A stretch of 60,000 nucleotides of DNA, taken from Polytrichum commune. Its lineage: Eukaryota > Streptophyta > Polytrichopsida > Polytrichales > Polytrichaceae. This document shows, piece after piece, positions 12,021 to 23,440 of the stretch (position 1 is its first letter; the number at the start of each line of letters is the position of its first letter). The notes below the pieces were generated by a model, which was not told the origin of the DNA, ran no database searches, and saw only the letters and a list, made by a program, of their open reading frames with translations. The translations under genes and the position numbers were made by a program. The stretch is taken from NCBI GenBank assembly GCA_950295325.1, contig OX485805.1, positions 44,418,758 through 44,478,757 of the forward strand, read 5' to 3'.

Positions 12021-14487
12021 GCAAATGTCATGTATTTTTGAGGGATGGATAGTAACCCACTTTGATCATTCCATGGTTTCCATGCTATAAATATGAAATA
12101 TGCACTTGGATTATGCTCAAAATCCACCCTTTAATGAAAATCATGATTTGTATCACAACATGTGTAATGACGGAACACATATTCATTACATGTTGTTGGT
12201 CGCTAGTACTCCACTGAAATCTGACAAAAATGAGGACTAAAAATTGTAAATTTTGGTGGAGACAAGGCTTTTGCCACCCAAACTGGTTTAGCATATGTCT
12301 CATCTCCATGATGCAATATGAGCATATAATCTTCATGACAATCCATTGCAACATAGAAAGAGGGTGGGGGATGATTACTAGTAGGTCCAATGTAATGGTC
12401 GTCCTCATTGAATTCCTCACGAACCTTCACATTGTCAAAAAGCCTAGCTGCTAATGCTGCATTAACATCCATACGATTTTGTGGCCAAAAATCATGCCTC
12501 AAAGTAAAAAGGTTATCTTGATGAAGGTCCATTAAAGTGGAACGGACACGTGTCCAATAGCCTATCCAAGTTCCATATTGGTGGCGGAAAAGACCTACCA
12601 ACATCCGCTACATGTAGACGATTCCAATAGTGTATAAAGGCCGATATGCCCTTTATAATATCTATAGGAGATAAGATTGCACAAGTATAGACACCTATAC
12701 AAAGGCATATGAACAATGCTTGGAGTGAGATGATCTCAAGCTCTCCTTGCTTTGCCTTTTATTGCTTTTCTTCTCTTCATTGGTTCACACAAACAACATG
12801 GGATAACTCTTATCCCTCTTCGGACTAGCATGCTAGCCTTATTCTAACCTTATTCTTTCTCATGCTTCCTCCTTTATATTTCTACTGACTACGAGCAATC
12901 TAATGCTCTACCCTCTACAATATCTTTCACATTTTTCATGGATATTGGTTTGCAAGGTTTGGGCTCCCCATCTGGTAACATTTGTCCTCCTTGTCAACAT
13001 GCTAAACAAGAAGCCCCTCCAGTGGGCTCCAATCTTGCGTCGTGGACAATAGCTTGACTCCAAGGCCAAAATGCCATCATTACGCATGTAAAATAAATAA
13101 AAATTGAGACTTTGTGTATCCAATCAAACGGTGAGCTCTACTCCAAATATATGGTTTTTTAAATGCTTCGAAGTACGACACCTCCTCAATCATATGAGGG
13201 ATGATGGGAATGTTGTTCAAAAATTCATGTACAATTCATCAATAGTAGGATTGTTGGGAAACTCGGGGGGGGGGGGGGGCAGTGTGTTAAAAAGTTAAGG
13301 ATATAGGTGCGAACAACCATTATTTTATAGGGGGGTATTACTTTCAATTCTCTTTTTTTTTTCACATGCTATCATTATATATATTTCTACTTTGGGTTAA
13401 TAGAAAAATGGCTTGCATTACTTATAATTCCAAATCACCTATAATTTCATACCCTATAGTACTTTAAAGATGTCCAGTGCCATTTTTGATACCCTATATT
13501 ACTCTTAAGTCCATTTATAATTTTTAGCTCCCATGTTTTTAAAATACCCTATCATTTGTTCGCACGTATATTGCTACTCCAACCAATGACTACCCCCCCC
13601 CCCCCCCCGAGTTGGGAAATCCTCCTCATACAATTTCATGTGTCACCGCCCAAAAGATGCATCAATATCATTGTGTGTATAGCCCATCGATAGAAAACAT
13701 ACAAACACCTCCTTAAAATGCATTTCATAGCCAACAAATACCAACATAAAAACATAAAAATGCTTTTGTTGTCCTTGGCATAATTGTCCAATTGGATCTG
13801 CATGATAAGGGTAATTTATTCGTACTTACAAGCTCATTAAGGGGTTCTAGATATGAATTCATGCATTCATCTTTTCCATCCGACACCGCTTTGTATAGAG
13901 GTGTCAACTAACATTTTCAAATAATAATTTTAAAGAGTATGTAGGTGGTTTTGGTGCATGCAAAAACTGTGCAAATAACCCAATGATGTGGCTTAAATCC
14001 ATCATATTCACATCAAGAGCATAATGGGCAAGCTTGACATCATCATGGCCTCAAGCAATCATCCCCACAAGAACCCAAAGACTCGTTGTTGAATAAGAAA
14101 TTCAAATTGATTATATCTATCCTCTTAAGTAGCATAGCGAATAAATAAAGTTGTGGAACCCCACAAAACAAAGATTCACTAGCTATGAGACATTGGAAAT
14201 AATCATATTACTTGTAACCAAAATGGATAGCTTAAAGAGTCCATCCCTAGCCTTGATTCGATGCGCAAAACATGATAAGGTTGTTTTGGCATGGTCCATT
14301 TTATTGTGGATGATTGTGAGGACCTCCAATACGTTAACAATTGACCATGCAACTTTGTTTGTGTAATAATTATTTTGATGCACCTCTTGTATGTTCACAT
14401 GCTTGAAACAGTTCAATCAATATGCAATGTAAGACTCGGTCCCAATCGTATGTACATCCCGAAGGCGCTTCAATATCTCACATTTGG
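12020..14487 (-). pseudogene. Element 0 transposase (gene I type), C-terminal relic
   Basis: The minus strand contains, in the expected order, degraded pieces of the same protein as gene I of elements 1 and 2. They are: IGTES and VLTIIHNKMDHAKT near 14290-14450, TPLYKAVSDGKDECM near 13850-13905, FYMRNDGILALES near 13040-13110, and the C-terminal piece with YWTRVRSTLMDLHQDN and VREEFNEDDHYIGPTSNHPPPSF at 12203-12604. Frameshifts, stops and a MITE (13262-13611) interrupt it. It ends at 14487, where element 1 begins. The missing upstream part resumes at 46822, so this gene was split by the insertion. It is clearly more diverged than the two younger copies and is non-functional. Confidence 0.85.
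13262..13611. mobile_element. MITE with poly-G/poly-C ends and 8-bp target duplication
   Basis: The insertion begins CTCGGG with a long G run and ends with a C run followed by CCCGAG, which are inverted ends. TTGGGAAA is present immediately before (13254-13261) and after (13612-13619) as a perfect 8-bp direct repeat. The flanks join to restore the element 0 transposase relic. The interior is AT-rich and has no reading frame. An 8-bp duplication fits hAT-type (or P-type) mobilisation, but the ends are unusual. Confidence 0.8.
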
Positions 14488-14491
14488 AACA
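14488..14491 (+). other. Target-site duplication of element 1 (left), AACA
   Basis: AACA directly precedes the AACACTATATTCG terminus. The same four bases follow the other terminus at 46818-46821. Joining the flanks with a single copy restores the split transposase relic in frame on the minus strand (residues W-C-S-K-C-E). Confidence 0.85.
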
Positions 14492-14520
14492 AACACTATA
14501 TTCGGTAATTGGAGACTTTT
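14492..14520 (+). repeat. Terminal inverted repeat of element 1, gene II side
   Basis: It begins AACACTATATTCGGTAATTG. This is the gene II-side end type, marked by the later GTTGATTATGAGACTATATA. It is matched in inverse at 39911-39939 (same end of element 2). Confidence 0.9.
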
Positions 14521-14894
14521 TGTTGATTATGAGACTATATAAGGATGCGCATTTCAAAATTGGACCAGTAATGACGACTAAAAATCCCATATGTATAATG
14601 GTATGCTACTATTATTATACATAAAGGCATGGAAGTGAACAAAAATGTGAGGCATACATGAAAATAGTTGCGTATGAAATGACAACTCGTTATGAATGGA
14701 AGGGAAGGTGCGAAGAATGAATGGAAGTTTAATGAATTAATTGGGATTGAAATACAATTATAATGGAAATACCATCAATGTCTTGAGTAACTTGGAATAG
14801 CATACTAGAAAGTAAGCACTTAAATATGTTCTACACCTAAGCATTTAGGGAGTCCGTCCCACTAGTACGCTTCTAGTCACACTAATCCGACCCA

Positions 14895-15847
14895 CTATTT
14901 TTTTTTTGCGGCTAAGTCCTTTTTTTTGGCGGCCTCCATGGCTCTAAAAATCTCAGGCCCACGACTGTATCCTTGTGTGTTGCCTGGACAGGAATATGTG
15001 TCGTTCTTGCATGTTTCAGGACGCGCTCCCGAATTGTACGAGGTGGTATTATAAGTAGAATACGAGGGCGTTTGCGAAAGGGAACGTCTTGCGCTTCTCC
15101 GGAGGGCCAGACAACGATTGGACTCGGAAGATGCGGCCTTGAGGGCGTGCCTATCCAAGGAGGACGTGGAGGAGGGCCGGGCACCAAGCGAGCGGGTAGC
15201 CACCTGCGAAACAACGTCATAGAAAGATAAGAATAGGAATGGAGTGGGAAAAATAATGAGGGCGGTTTGGGATGGGCGCTCGTAAAGAGAACGGCACGCA
15301 CACGGAAGACAAGCAAAACAAAAGCGGCAAAGGGGTTTAGGGTTGAGGAGGGCACCTTGGCTGTGGGGACGTCCATGCGGGGAACGGTAGGAACGAGGGG
15401 GGCGTCGACGGGAGCATCCGGAGCCGATGGAACTATTGCACTGTTGGATGGCGGGGGGGAGTCGAGGCGTGGAGGAACGGAGTCGGCGGGGGAGGTGTGG
15501 CAACGGGGGCCTTCCATGCGGAGACGCCGGCTCGGCCCACGACGAGCGACGGCGTCGTCCCTCGAGGGTGAGAGGTGTCCCAAACGATCGAGCGTCCGTT
15601 TCTCCTTGGAGAGGGGGGAGGGCGATGGGGCGTACGCGCGGGGGACAAGTGCTGGGGGCGGGCTGTTGACGACGCCGTCGTCGATGCCGACGTCGCGGGA
15701 GTAATCCACGGCCGAGGCCGCGTCGACCGCCGAGAAGTGGTAGAGGGATGGCATTTGGAAGTCCGTGACGTCGCGAGAAGGGGATGCCGGGGGCGAGAGG
15801 GGACGGGAAGGGCCATCGACTACAGGGGCGTCGCATATGGGGGCAGA
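14895..15847 (-). other. Possible alternative 3' exons of gene II (element 1)
   Basis: An acceptor CCCATAG at 15848-15854 opens a frame that runs to an AAG|GTGCCC donor at 15356 (164 codons, Ser/Pro/Arg-rich). A GCAG acceptor opens the last frame, 15203-14895 (102 aa, ending AAKKKDLAAKKK). A donor at 16007 (AAT|GTATAT) would join them in frame to the phosphatase exon. The same layout exists in element 2 (38571-39080 and 39231-39551). The phosphatase frame also has its own conserved stop at 15960, so these exons are either an alternative end or a separate short product. Confidence 0.4.
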
Positions 15848-15959
15848 CTATGGGCAAGAACAAGAACAAGAACAACAAAAAACAAAAACAAACATCCAAA
15901 AACAGAGCAAGCATTAGATATGTGAACCACATGATAACAAGCAAACACATGGAGGCATT

Positions 15960-16694
15960 TCAAATCAATTTATTGAGTTTGGCGAGCCTCATGATGCTCT
16001 TATATACATTATCGCGGGGGCTTAGCGCCGCATTGCCGAAGGGGTTGGACCTAACAAAAAATGGGATGCTACCGGCGTGGAGCACGAGCCTTCTAAGGTA
16101 GGGGGCTAGCCTATCGACCAAAAATGTGTCTTGCCTATCGCCGGTCCAAGTGTCCGGGAAGATGACGTTGCCCGGGGGGTTCAAGACGCTCTTGGTGGGG
16201 CTGTCGTCGATGAGGAGGGTGTTCTCAGGAGTCGGCCACCACCCGTGGGGCGTCCCATGCAGACGGGGGACGCCTTGCCAGAGTCTTGAACGGAGGACCT
16301 TGAGGAACTGTTGTCCTCCGCCTCGACCGCCAAACTTGGGCACCGGTCGGCCTTTCTCGTCGCAGTCCTCTTGGCCGAGGACGAGGCAAGGGCTCGGGAG
16401 ATCACGGAATAAGAAGTGGACGATGGGCTCCGTGTTGTCCATGACCATGGAGCTCCACACAACGATGTGGGCGAACTCGACCACCTCGCGAAGGAAGTCC
16501 CGCGGGCCGGGACGGGCGCGGACAGCCTTGCGGTTAATGAGGGTGTCGAGCTCGCCGTCGTAGTCCCTTTCGTCGGGGTGACGGAAGGGACGCGTGGGGA
16601 CCCTTGGGATGTGTTGGGTGTAACACAACACCCCGTTGAGGTCAAAAACGAGGAACGGTTTGTTCCGGGTTCGAGGTCCACTGGTCGAGGGGTT
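15960..16694 (-). pseudogene. Gene II phosphatase-like exon (element 1)
   Basis: The minus strand encodes an FCP1/NIF-type HAD domain: motif I VFDLNGVLCYT, then VVWSSM (motif II region), LLIDDSPTKS (motif IV) and the C-terminal LVDRLAPYLRRLV. Compared with the copy in element 2, two codons are missing after ECD (DCDEKGRP versus DCDELLDEKG). The start of the exon, including its splice acceptor, is gone: sequence alignable with element 2 begins only at 16694. The frame is open from there to the TGA at 15960-15962. Motif I has Asn where the classical FCP1 motif DxDxT has the second Asp. Confidence 0.75.
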
Positions 16695-16750
16695 AGTGAT
16701 ATTACGAACGCGCGTTCGTAAAACATTTGGCATTCTCAGAGATGAGTTAC

Positions 16751-18154
16751 CTCTTTGATTAACGAATGCGCGTTCGTAATATCCATTGGGGAAGCAGCCT
16801 CTGGATCCATGACCTCCGCTGGACGCTCCTCCTGAGACGACTGGGTCTGTTGGATGAGCTCCACGTCGTCGTCCCCGCCCAGGTCGAGTCTCTCCATGCG
16901 GACATCCTCCATGTGCGCGGACGGATGTCCTTCCTGGTCAGGGCTCTCCACGACCATCCCACGCGGACCTGCCGAGTCATTGGGGCTCCCCTGCGTTTCC
17001 TCCACAATGACCATGTCAGTGTGTTGCGCAGTGTCATCGCCCCGCCTATCTAGAACCCTTGGGACGACGGTGAAAGAGGCCGTGTCGGTGTCTGTGGGTA
17101 GTCCTACCCTTGAAGGGGGAGGGGTGAGGACTGCCGGACCTGAAGATTCACGAACGCGCGTTCGTAAATCTTCGTCCTCCCTTAGCGCCGCCGTGATTGC
17201 ATCGTGGGAGGTTGAGGCGGCCACCGTCACTTCCGGGGGCAATGGACTTCCCGCCGGCGTTGGGTGTGGCGCTGTTTGGTGGGAAGGCCCTCCTTGGTAC
17301 ATGACTGGAGGTGGGGGCTGTGAGGGGTATCCTCCAGGGGGGAAGGGGTAAGGTTGCTGGACCGGCGCAGAGAGGCTCTGCATGTTTTTGAGCATCTCGA
17401 AGATGGCGTCGGTTTTGGCCGCTGAATCCCTCAGCTGCTCTTGCAGCCTGGCCAGATGCTTCGCGCTCTCCTCCTGTGCTGCAGCCATCTCCTCCTTCAT
17501 CTTCGCCTCCAGCTTGGCGTTGAGCTCAGCGACGGTGAGTGCCCCCTCCTTCACCCGCTTGTTCTTGTCGTAGTCCACGCCAAGCTCGGCCATGATGTCC
17601 ATGTCCCCCTCGTCCTCGTCCGAGACCTCGATGATTGCTCCCGGCGGCAACTCCACGTATGGAGTCTTCTTCATCCTCCTCCTCGTGTTGCGGAAGAGGT
17701 CCAAAGATGGCCGCGAGCGTTGGTCGAGGATGTCCAGGGTTTCCATCTTCGGAACCACGGCGGGCCTTGGAGACTGTGACGTCGAGCATCCGCCTGGCGT
17801 TCCGAAAGGCTCTGCAAGAGATGTTCTCGCCGGGAGGACGTCCAGGGTTGTCCCCGCGGACGACCCGGTGTAACCACCCGGCGTCCCTTGAGGGTCGGAA
17901 AGATCCGTCGTTGGCGGCAAGATCCGAAGTGGGGGTACGTCGAAGGACTGCAGAATGGCGTCCACGTTGGCGGAGGGGGTGGGCTCGTCGTCCTCAGAAT
18001 CGTGGAATGGTATGCCCTCGTCGGCGGGCATACTGAAGTCCATCCTGGGGACAGAGATGTCCTTGAGGTCCATCGTCGACGCCTTCGCACGGTGGATCTT
18101 GAAGTCTTCTTCGTCGATAGCGTCAACAAATGTGTTGACTACGAGACCCATCAT
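16751..18154 (-). pseudogene. Gene II acidic/proline-rich coiled-coil exon (element 1)
   Basis: The exon runs from ATGATGG after a TCACAG acceptor to an AAAGAG|GTAACT donor, 468 codons and open throughout. The first part is acidic with scattered Pro and Thr. Around the middle lie KTPYVELPPGAIIEVSDEDE and then a predicted coiled coil (VAELNAKLEAKMKEEMAAAQ and onward). A Pro/Gln-rich stretch and an acidic tail follow. Two copies of the element palindrome lie inside the coding sequence (17148-17168 and about 16761-16778) and are translated as LRTRVRE and TNAHS. Several longer frames exist on the opposite strand here because of high GC content; they are shadows. The function is unknown; the composition suggests a scaffold or interaction region. 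Confidence 0.7.
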
Positions 18155-18376
18155 CTGTGAGAAGAGAGCAATAAGGTCAGAAAATACGAACGCACGTTCG
18201 TAAACATCAAAGCGTAGCGTGCAACGAGTTTCAAGCATTACATTACGAAGGGGTTATGTTTACGAACATGCGTTCGTAAACATGAATGCGTCACGTGCAG
18301 AGACTGTGAAACAATACATTGAGAAGTTGGTTAACTTTACGAACGAGCGTTCGTAAATGGAGTCTGGACAACTTAC
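18155..18376 (-). repeat. Gene II intron with three element palindromes (element 1)
   Basis: GT-AG intron between the central and coiled-coil exons. The palindrome TACGAACG-NN-CGTTCGTA or a close variant occurs at 18185-18202, 18259-18280 and 18337-18357. Confidence 0.85.
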
Positions 18377-19702
18377 CATGGCCGCATACATGAATTTGGA
18401 GCCTCCACATACGTTGTATACCGTCTCTCCACTTATAACCAGACTCTGCAATACAGAGACGTAGAACTCCATCCTGAGTTCCATGGCGGGGAAGACGGTG
18501 TAGAGGGTCTCTTGCAGCAGATCCTTGGGAGGGGGATGCGGGATGCTATAGATTTTCTTGAACGTGTTGTTTGCCTTGATAGGCGGTCGCCCATCCCTTA
18601 GCTCATTGTACGTCAAGAAAATCAGGCTGACCGCTCCCACCTGCTTGTTGCTCCTGGCCTCGTTGATGGCCACAATCCCCTCCGTCTTCGATGGCACGTA
18701 CGTGCTGTGGAAGATGTTGTACTCGAATTTGATCTTCTGCTCGTACAACTCTGTGACCACAGACAGCTTCTCTTGTTCGACTATCCACAGCCAAACGTGT
18801 GGCTCCCTCATGGCCGGCGATTTGAACTCCATGAACTTGGCCATGAAAGGGTTGTAGAAGGGAATGTCCTTCCCCCCCTGCCTTGACGCACCCGGGATCC
18901 CCCTAAAATCGATGAGGGCAAAAGGGCAACCCCGTCGATCCTCCCTCACCTCGGCCCTGCTGATGGTGCCGTCCCACTTGGAAAATGTGACCCTCTCCAC
19001 GCCGGAGGTGATCACGCAAAACCTTGCCACTCCTTCGAATGTGGCGTTCCTCTTCCTCTCCAAAAATTTTAAGTACAGCATAACCTCATGGGGATCCGTG
19101 TCGGTTTTCTTAGTCCTTTTGTTCCCCTTCAACTTCAAAACCGAGGCGTGCTCCTTGACCAGACTGCGCATGGAGGCTCCGTTGATGTTGTAGTCGACCT
19201 TTAACATTTGCCATTGCGGCCAGATGATGTCGCCGTCGACTTCAAAGATTCTGTACTCTGGTACGAGTACGCTCAACTCTCTCATGGCTGCAGTCTTCAG
19301 CTTCCGGTGGTCACACCACTCTTTGATAGAGTACGTGCCGGGCTTGTGCTTTGGCCTCTTCAAAAAGATCTTGGGATAGGGAAGGGTTCTTCCCACGGTG
19401 TTCCCAAGAACATGAATCGCACACCTCTTCAGCTCTGACTCCGTCAATCCCTGGAGGTGTCTAAAGAACTCCCTCAGTAGTGGGGGCGCTTCACCGGTTT
19501 TTTCCGTGCTGTACTTCTCCTCCGTGTCGGGGTTGACCAAATCGCCCGAGCTGTGTGCATCAAAAAACTGGGTCCACAAATCCCATGTGTCCCTGTTGCA
19601 GCAGATCAGTCTGAGCTCACCCTTCAGCTCAAGCACAGACTTTGTGGTGGTGGACTTCATATCGATGGAAGAGAACTTGTCTACCATCGCGTCGCAAAAT
19701 GC
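18377..19702 (-). pseudogene. Gene II central conserved exon (element 1)
   Basis: The exon has 442 codons, open from a GTGCAG|GCA acceptor to an ATG|GTAAGT donor. It has exactly the same length as its counterpart in element 2, and most of its differences from that copy keep the residue or replace it with a similar one. Landmarks are AFCDAMVDKFSSIDMKS near the start, KIFLKRPKHKPGTYSIKEWC, LERKRNATFEGVARFCVI, FRGIPGASRQGGKDIPFYNP and METRMEFYV-like sequence before the donor. I recognise no Pfam family. The mixture of aromatic and basic motifs looks like a folded enzymatic or DNA-binding module that continues from the preceding exon. The exon itself is undamaged, but exon 1 upstream is not. Confidence 0.7.
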
Positions 19703-19818
19703 CTGCACAAAACAAGATGTCAGTATTGCACATAATACGAACGCACGTTCGTAAAGCACATCAGTAATTGATGTTTTCGTGAGTCCAACACTTTACGAAC
19801 GTTCGTTCGTAAACTCAC
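19703..19818 (-). repeat. Gene II intron with two element palindromes (element 1)
   Basis: A 116-bp intron with donor AAG|GTGAGT and acceptor TTTTGTGCAG. Palindromes lie at 19736-19754 and 19792-19813, so about a third of the intron is palindrome. Confidence 0.85.
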
Positions 19819-22089
19819 CTTCCATTGAGGAGACTGGTTCTTGGCGTTCTCCCTCTCCTTTGGTGGGCATCCGTGTGCCACCTAGACGTCTCTCGCAGCC
19901 ACTATGTTAGCCGCCCACGAAGCCTCGAACGCCTTGATTTTGTTCCCCGAGTTCAGGAAGGTTGAAATCTTGCGCAGCTTGTCCCAATCGTCCGACCAGA
20001 CCAAGAACGCCTTCCAGTACCGCAGGTCAGCCTTCAGCTCGTGCTGGAAGTTGTCGTCCTTGAGGATCTGTTGCGACGCCTCCAAGCTATGCTGACCATC
20101 TATAATCCAAAATTCTCCATTCTGGATTCGCGGCCAATCCATCTCTGTCGGTCGGGATGTCAACCCCTTGGGCATGACGCAGACGGTCTGCCTATCCCAC
20201 TTTATGTTGTTCATGAGGTTGTTGATCTGCCACTTCTGTCACAACCCTTGCTAGGTCCCTTAATAATCTTGCCAATTTTCGTTTCTAGCAAAGGTTACGA
20301 GCGCTAACCCTTCGCATTCCGCCATGCTAATGGATAGCTCCTCTTACCCCGGACCAATAGTTCATAGGAGGGAACCAACCCTCCTACTTTGCTTTCGGGA
20401 CTCACCCCTTAATCGGTAACCCATTTCCCCAATGTGGACTTCCATCCATGGAAGTCCACTCCTATGTTGATCATCGCGTTGCCGGAGCAACACTACAACA
20501 ACCCGAAGCATACTAGGCAACTATGGCCTCACAATAGGCCAAAGCCCATGGAGGCCTTGCCGTTCGGCCTCGGGTGGGTGAGGCCACACCACCTCACCCA
20601 TATAAGCCTCTAGGACTTCACGCGGGGCCCCTACCCCACCGTCAACCAACCTCTTGTCTCTCTACCAAGAGTTGGGGCCAAGTGGACATTTTCCTTTAGC
20701 TGCTGGGCCTAGAACCCCCCCAGCAGCTTCAGACCATCATAACTTCCTTGTATGATGTCTGATCATAACAACCAACCACTCCATCTTCATCTACGCTTCA
20801 CGTAGATGCCGATGGACTCCTCACTTGCTCCATTTGAGCAAGTCTTGAGGAAGTTATGCCTGTTTGAAGCTTGGCAGTCCCGGGAATCACTCCCAGGCAC
20901 TGCTGTACCAGGGCGCTGTCCCGGGACAGCACCCCACTCAAATGGCCATAACTCCTAGCTCACACCTCCGATTGAGGTGTTCTTGAGCTTTCTAGAATCA
21001 CCACGCCATGAGCTACGCATAACTCATGGCCTTACCCTTGTGCCTCCTAATCTTCGTGGGTGGGAGGCGTTCCCAACGCCCGGGGCCCTCACCCACACTA
21101 GGATCACTTGGGCCCTCTCACCAACGGCGCCACAAGTCCCGGGTGTCACTCCGGGGTCCCCCTTGTGCCCATGGTGTTTCGGGCACTCCTCATGGAGAGG
21201 TGCGCGACAACTTCACCCCACCGCTCTCGCGAGACCTTACCACCCACTTGTTGGGGGATTTTTCGCACTTGAAGCAGTCCACGTTGAACGTGAAGTGGCG
21301 CCCCATGGGCCAGCAATCCTTTGAGTAATTATTGAAATCTCGTAGGATCTTTGTTGCCTTCACTGCATCTGGATTCTCACCCTTCTTTAAAGGGGTTGGC
21401 ATCAGGGGAGGAGAGCTCACCTCAGCGCCCTCTGTTACCCCAGACCTCTCCATTTCGTCCCGGGACCTCTTCGATGGCGTGGAATGTCGGCTGGGACCCT
21501 CCGTCACCCTGCTCGCGGAAGGCACCGGCCTGGGTGCACTTCTCGATCCTCCTGCCCCGGATGCTGATGGTTTTTGTGGGCTCTTCTTCTTCTTGTTGGC
21601 TTCGGCGACCGCGCTATTGTACTTGGAGATATTCAAGGAAAGCGCGGCCAACTTCCTTGCTGTCCAGTACGAGCTCAGGGCGTACTTCGTGAACAGGTCC
21701 TTCAGGAAGTGTTTGGCATCAGCCACTACGTTATTTTCTGCGTATGTGTAGGAGAAACTATGTCTCCTGTACTCTAACAGGAGGTTAATGTGATCCTTCT
21801 TATTTTTCATGTCTAAAATCACATAATCTCCTTGTGCCTCAATTGATTCTACTTCCCAAGTCTTCATCTGCACCCACTGCTCTGGCTGGTCCGGCGTTGT
21901 TTCCAGCTCGTAGGTGAAGCGAAGACAGAAAAGACCGTCTGATGTCTTCTCTGGCAGTGCCGTCCATTCCCCAATGAAGTCCTCCTTCGGGACATAATTA
22001 TCGTTTCCGTTGGGGTCGGACACTGACTCTGGTAGCTGATCTATCTACACTGCGAACATCTCAATGGCGCTCCTGCTCGGTCTAGCCAT
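19819..22089 (-). pseudogene. Gene II exon 1 with ParB/DGQHR-like motif (element 1), broken
   Basis: With the 978-bp insertion removed, the exon is 1,293 bp (431 codons), from ATG at 22089 to the AAG|GTGAGT donor. The C-terminal half carries GEFWIIDGQHSLEASQQIL, in which IDGQHS resembles the xDGQHRxxA signature of DGQHR/ParB-fold proteins. A CFKCEKSPNKW cysteine pair lies further upstream. The first part (PNGNDNYVPKEDFIGEWTAL and the following beta-rich sequence) matches nothing I know. Lesions are TAG at codon 15 and a solo LTR at 20237-21209. The ParB-fold assignment rests on one motif and is tentative. Confidence 0.65.
20237..21209 (+). mobile_element. Solo LTR inserted in gene II exon 1
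   Basis: A 973-bp insertion begins TGTCACAACC and ends GTGCGCGACA, the TG...CA ends of an LTR retrotransposon. ACTTC occurs on both sides (20232-20236 and 21210-21214) as a 5-bp target duplication. Removing the insertion and one ACTTC rejoins the gene II exon in frame. There is no internal retrotransposon region, so it is a recombination-derived solo LTR. The family (copia or gypsy) cannot be told from the LTR alone; TGTCACAACC starts are common among plant gypsy LTRs. Confidence 0.9.
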
Positions 22090-22119
22090 CTGCAGAGCAC
22101 ATAAACATTTAGTATTGTG

Positions 22120-22651
22120 TTTACGAACGAGCGTTCGTAATTGACAAGCAAATCATATATACTAATCAATGAACGCTGGCTATGGGTACCCGTGAGGAGT
22201 TTTAATTATGTCTTCGCTGATTTCATTTACGAACGATCGTTCGTAAAGAATGTTGTTGCTAAGGTGTATTTGACACAAGTTTACGAACGTGCGTTCGTAT
22301 TGTTTGTAAACAAGTCCACGAGTTGTCCAGTGTTATCTAATTTCCACGAGGGTTGTTCGAATTTCCATGAGCATCTTCTAAATAGGTGAATTAATACTTT
22401 AGTTCTTAATTATGAACAATTACCATTAAGGGTTTGGGATATTATTATAGTTTGTGATTACGAACGTTCGTTCGTATTTTTGTATGTTTCATTTGGATTT
22501 GAGGATTTGAGGATGTACAGGGTATAGACGAATATACGAACGTGCGTTCGTAAAAATGGAGGGTGAGGTGCGTATTTACGAACGCACGTTCGTATATGTT
22601 TGTGGGGTAAGGCATGTTTTCACGCCACATTTACGAACGAACGTTCGTAAA
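22120..22651 (-). repeat. Cluster of seven palindromes upstream of gene II (element 1)
   Basis: Copies of TACGAACG-NN-CGTTCGTA lie at 22120-22140, 22226-22247, 22280-22300, 22458-22477, 22534-22552, 22575-22594 and 22629-22651. The last extends to a 15-bp arm (CCACATTTACGAACG...). The cluster lies just before the acceptor preceding the gene II ATG, so it is probably inside a 5' leader intron. Element 2 has the equivalent cluster at 32257-32695. Confidence 0.9.
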
Positions 22652-22679
22652 TGTGGTCATCTGGGATTAGGAAATGGTA

Positions 22680-22745
22680 TATTTATTTATATACATATAT
22701 CCGTACATATACGTATACGTATATGTACATATACGTATATATGTT
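22680..22745. repeat. TACGTATA-type simple repeat
   Basis: ATACATATATCCGTACATATACGTATACG and similar alternating purine-pyrimidine sequence. A shorter relative lies at 32175-32215 at the same place in element 2. Confidence 0.7.
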
Positions 22746-23194
22746 GTTATGAATGTTGCGATCTGGCATTGTTCATGATCCTGCAACTCGTGATCAGATT
22801 GATGAAACACAAGTGAAAAATGGACTCAGAACAAAATTGCGAGTCAGTGATTGATAGTTCAGAATGAAGAGGAAAGTGTTATTTCATACAAAACATGCCA
22901 TACCTCATAATGCAGAAAACAAATCACAAGGAATTCATCAAACAACAATTTCAGATTGTGAAGGACTGATTTGTAAAGGAAACTTGTACTCACATTGAAT
23001 TGTTGCACAGAAAACCTCCTGCCTCCTACTGAGAAATCCAGAAATCCTCACAAATGCACACCAAATTGTCTTTCAAAAGCGTTGAATTCGCTTTCAATTG
23101 CAATTTCACTTTGTCACACTCTCAAGCCTTCACAACTTTTATGCAAATCCTACACAAACCCTGATGTACACAACTCACAACCTTCAGAAATCTC

Positions 23195-23440
23195 AAGCTT
23201 TCTGAAACTCTCAAGCTGTCAAGCTTTCCTACTCTCAAGCTCTCAACCTTTCTGAAACTCTCAAGCTCTCAACCTTTCTAAAACTCTCCACTTCTCAATC
23301 TTTCTAAAACTCAAGCTCTCAAGCTTTCTAAAACTCGAAACCTCTCAAGCTTTCTATAACTCTCAACCTCTCAACCTTTCTATAACTCTCAACCTCTCAA
23401 CCTTTCCTACTCTCAACCTTTCCTATTCTCAAGGTTCTGA
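23195..23440 (-). repeat. Leader minisatellite upstream of gene II (element 1)
   Basis: The plus strand carries many copies of CTCAACCTTTCTATAACT and variants such as CTCAAGCTTTCTAAAACT. The equivalent region in element 2 (31575-31720) has the complementary GAGAGTTGAAAGTTT series. It is probably transcribed as part of the gene II 5' leader. Confidence 0.7.

Larger units (their letters stand above)
14895..22089 (-). pseudogene. Gene II of element 1 (all exons), disrupted
   Basis: Exons are inferred by comparison with the copy in element 2. They lie at 22089-19819 (with a 978-bp insertion), 19702-18377 (442 codons), 18154-16751 (468 codons), about 16694-15960, and possible tail exons 15847-15356 and 15203-14895. 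The well-defined introns have GT donors and AG acceptors and interrupt between codons (phase 0). A leader intron appears to end directly before the ATG (CTGCAG|ATG). Three lesions kill this copy: a TAG at codon 15 (22045-22047), a solo LTR inside exon 1, and loss of the acceptor and start of the phosphatase exon near 16695. The product would be a multidomain protein of unknown role, presumably serving the transposon, since no host gene is nearby. Confidence 0.75.

Noticed and set aside
14973-17873. Long plus-strand frames opposite gene II of element 1 (for example 15267-15704, 16854-17351, 17635-18036).
   Set aside because: GC-rich, codon-biased exons leave the opposite strand open; none is recognisable, and the minus-strand frames are supported by conserved splice sites and by the second copy.
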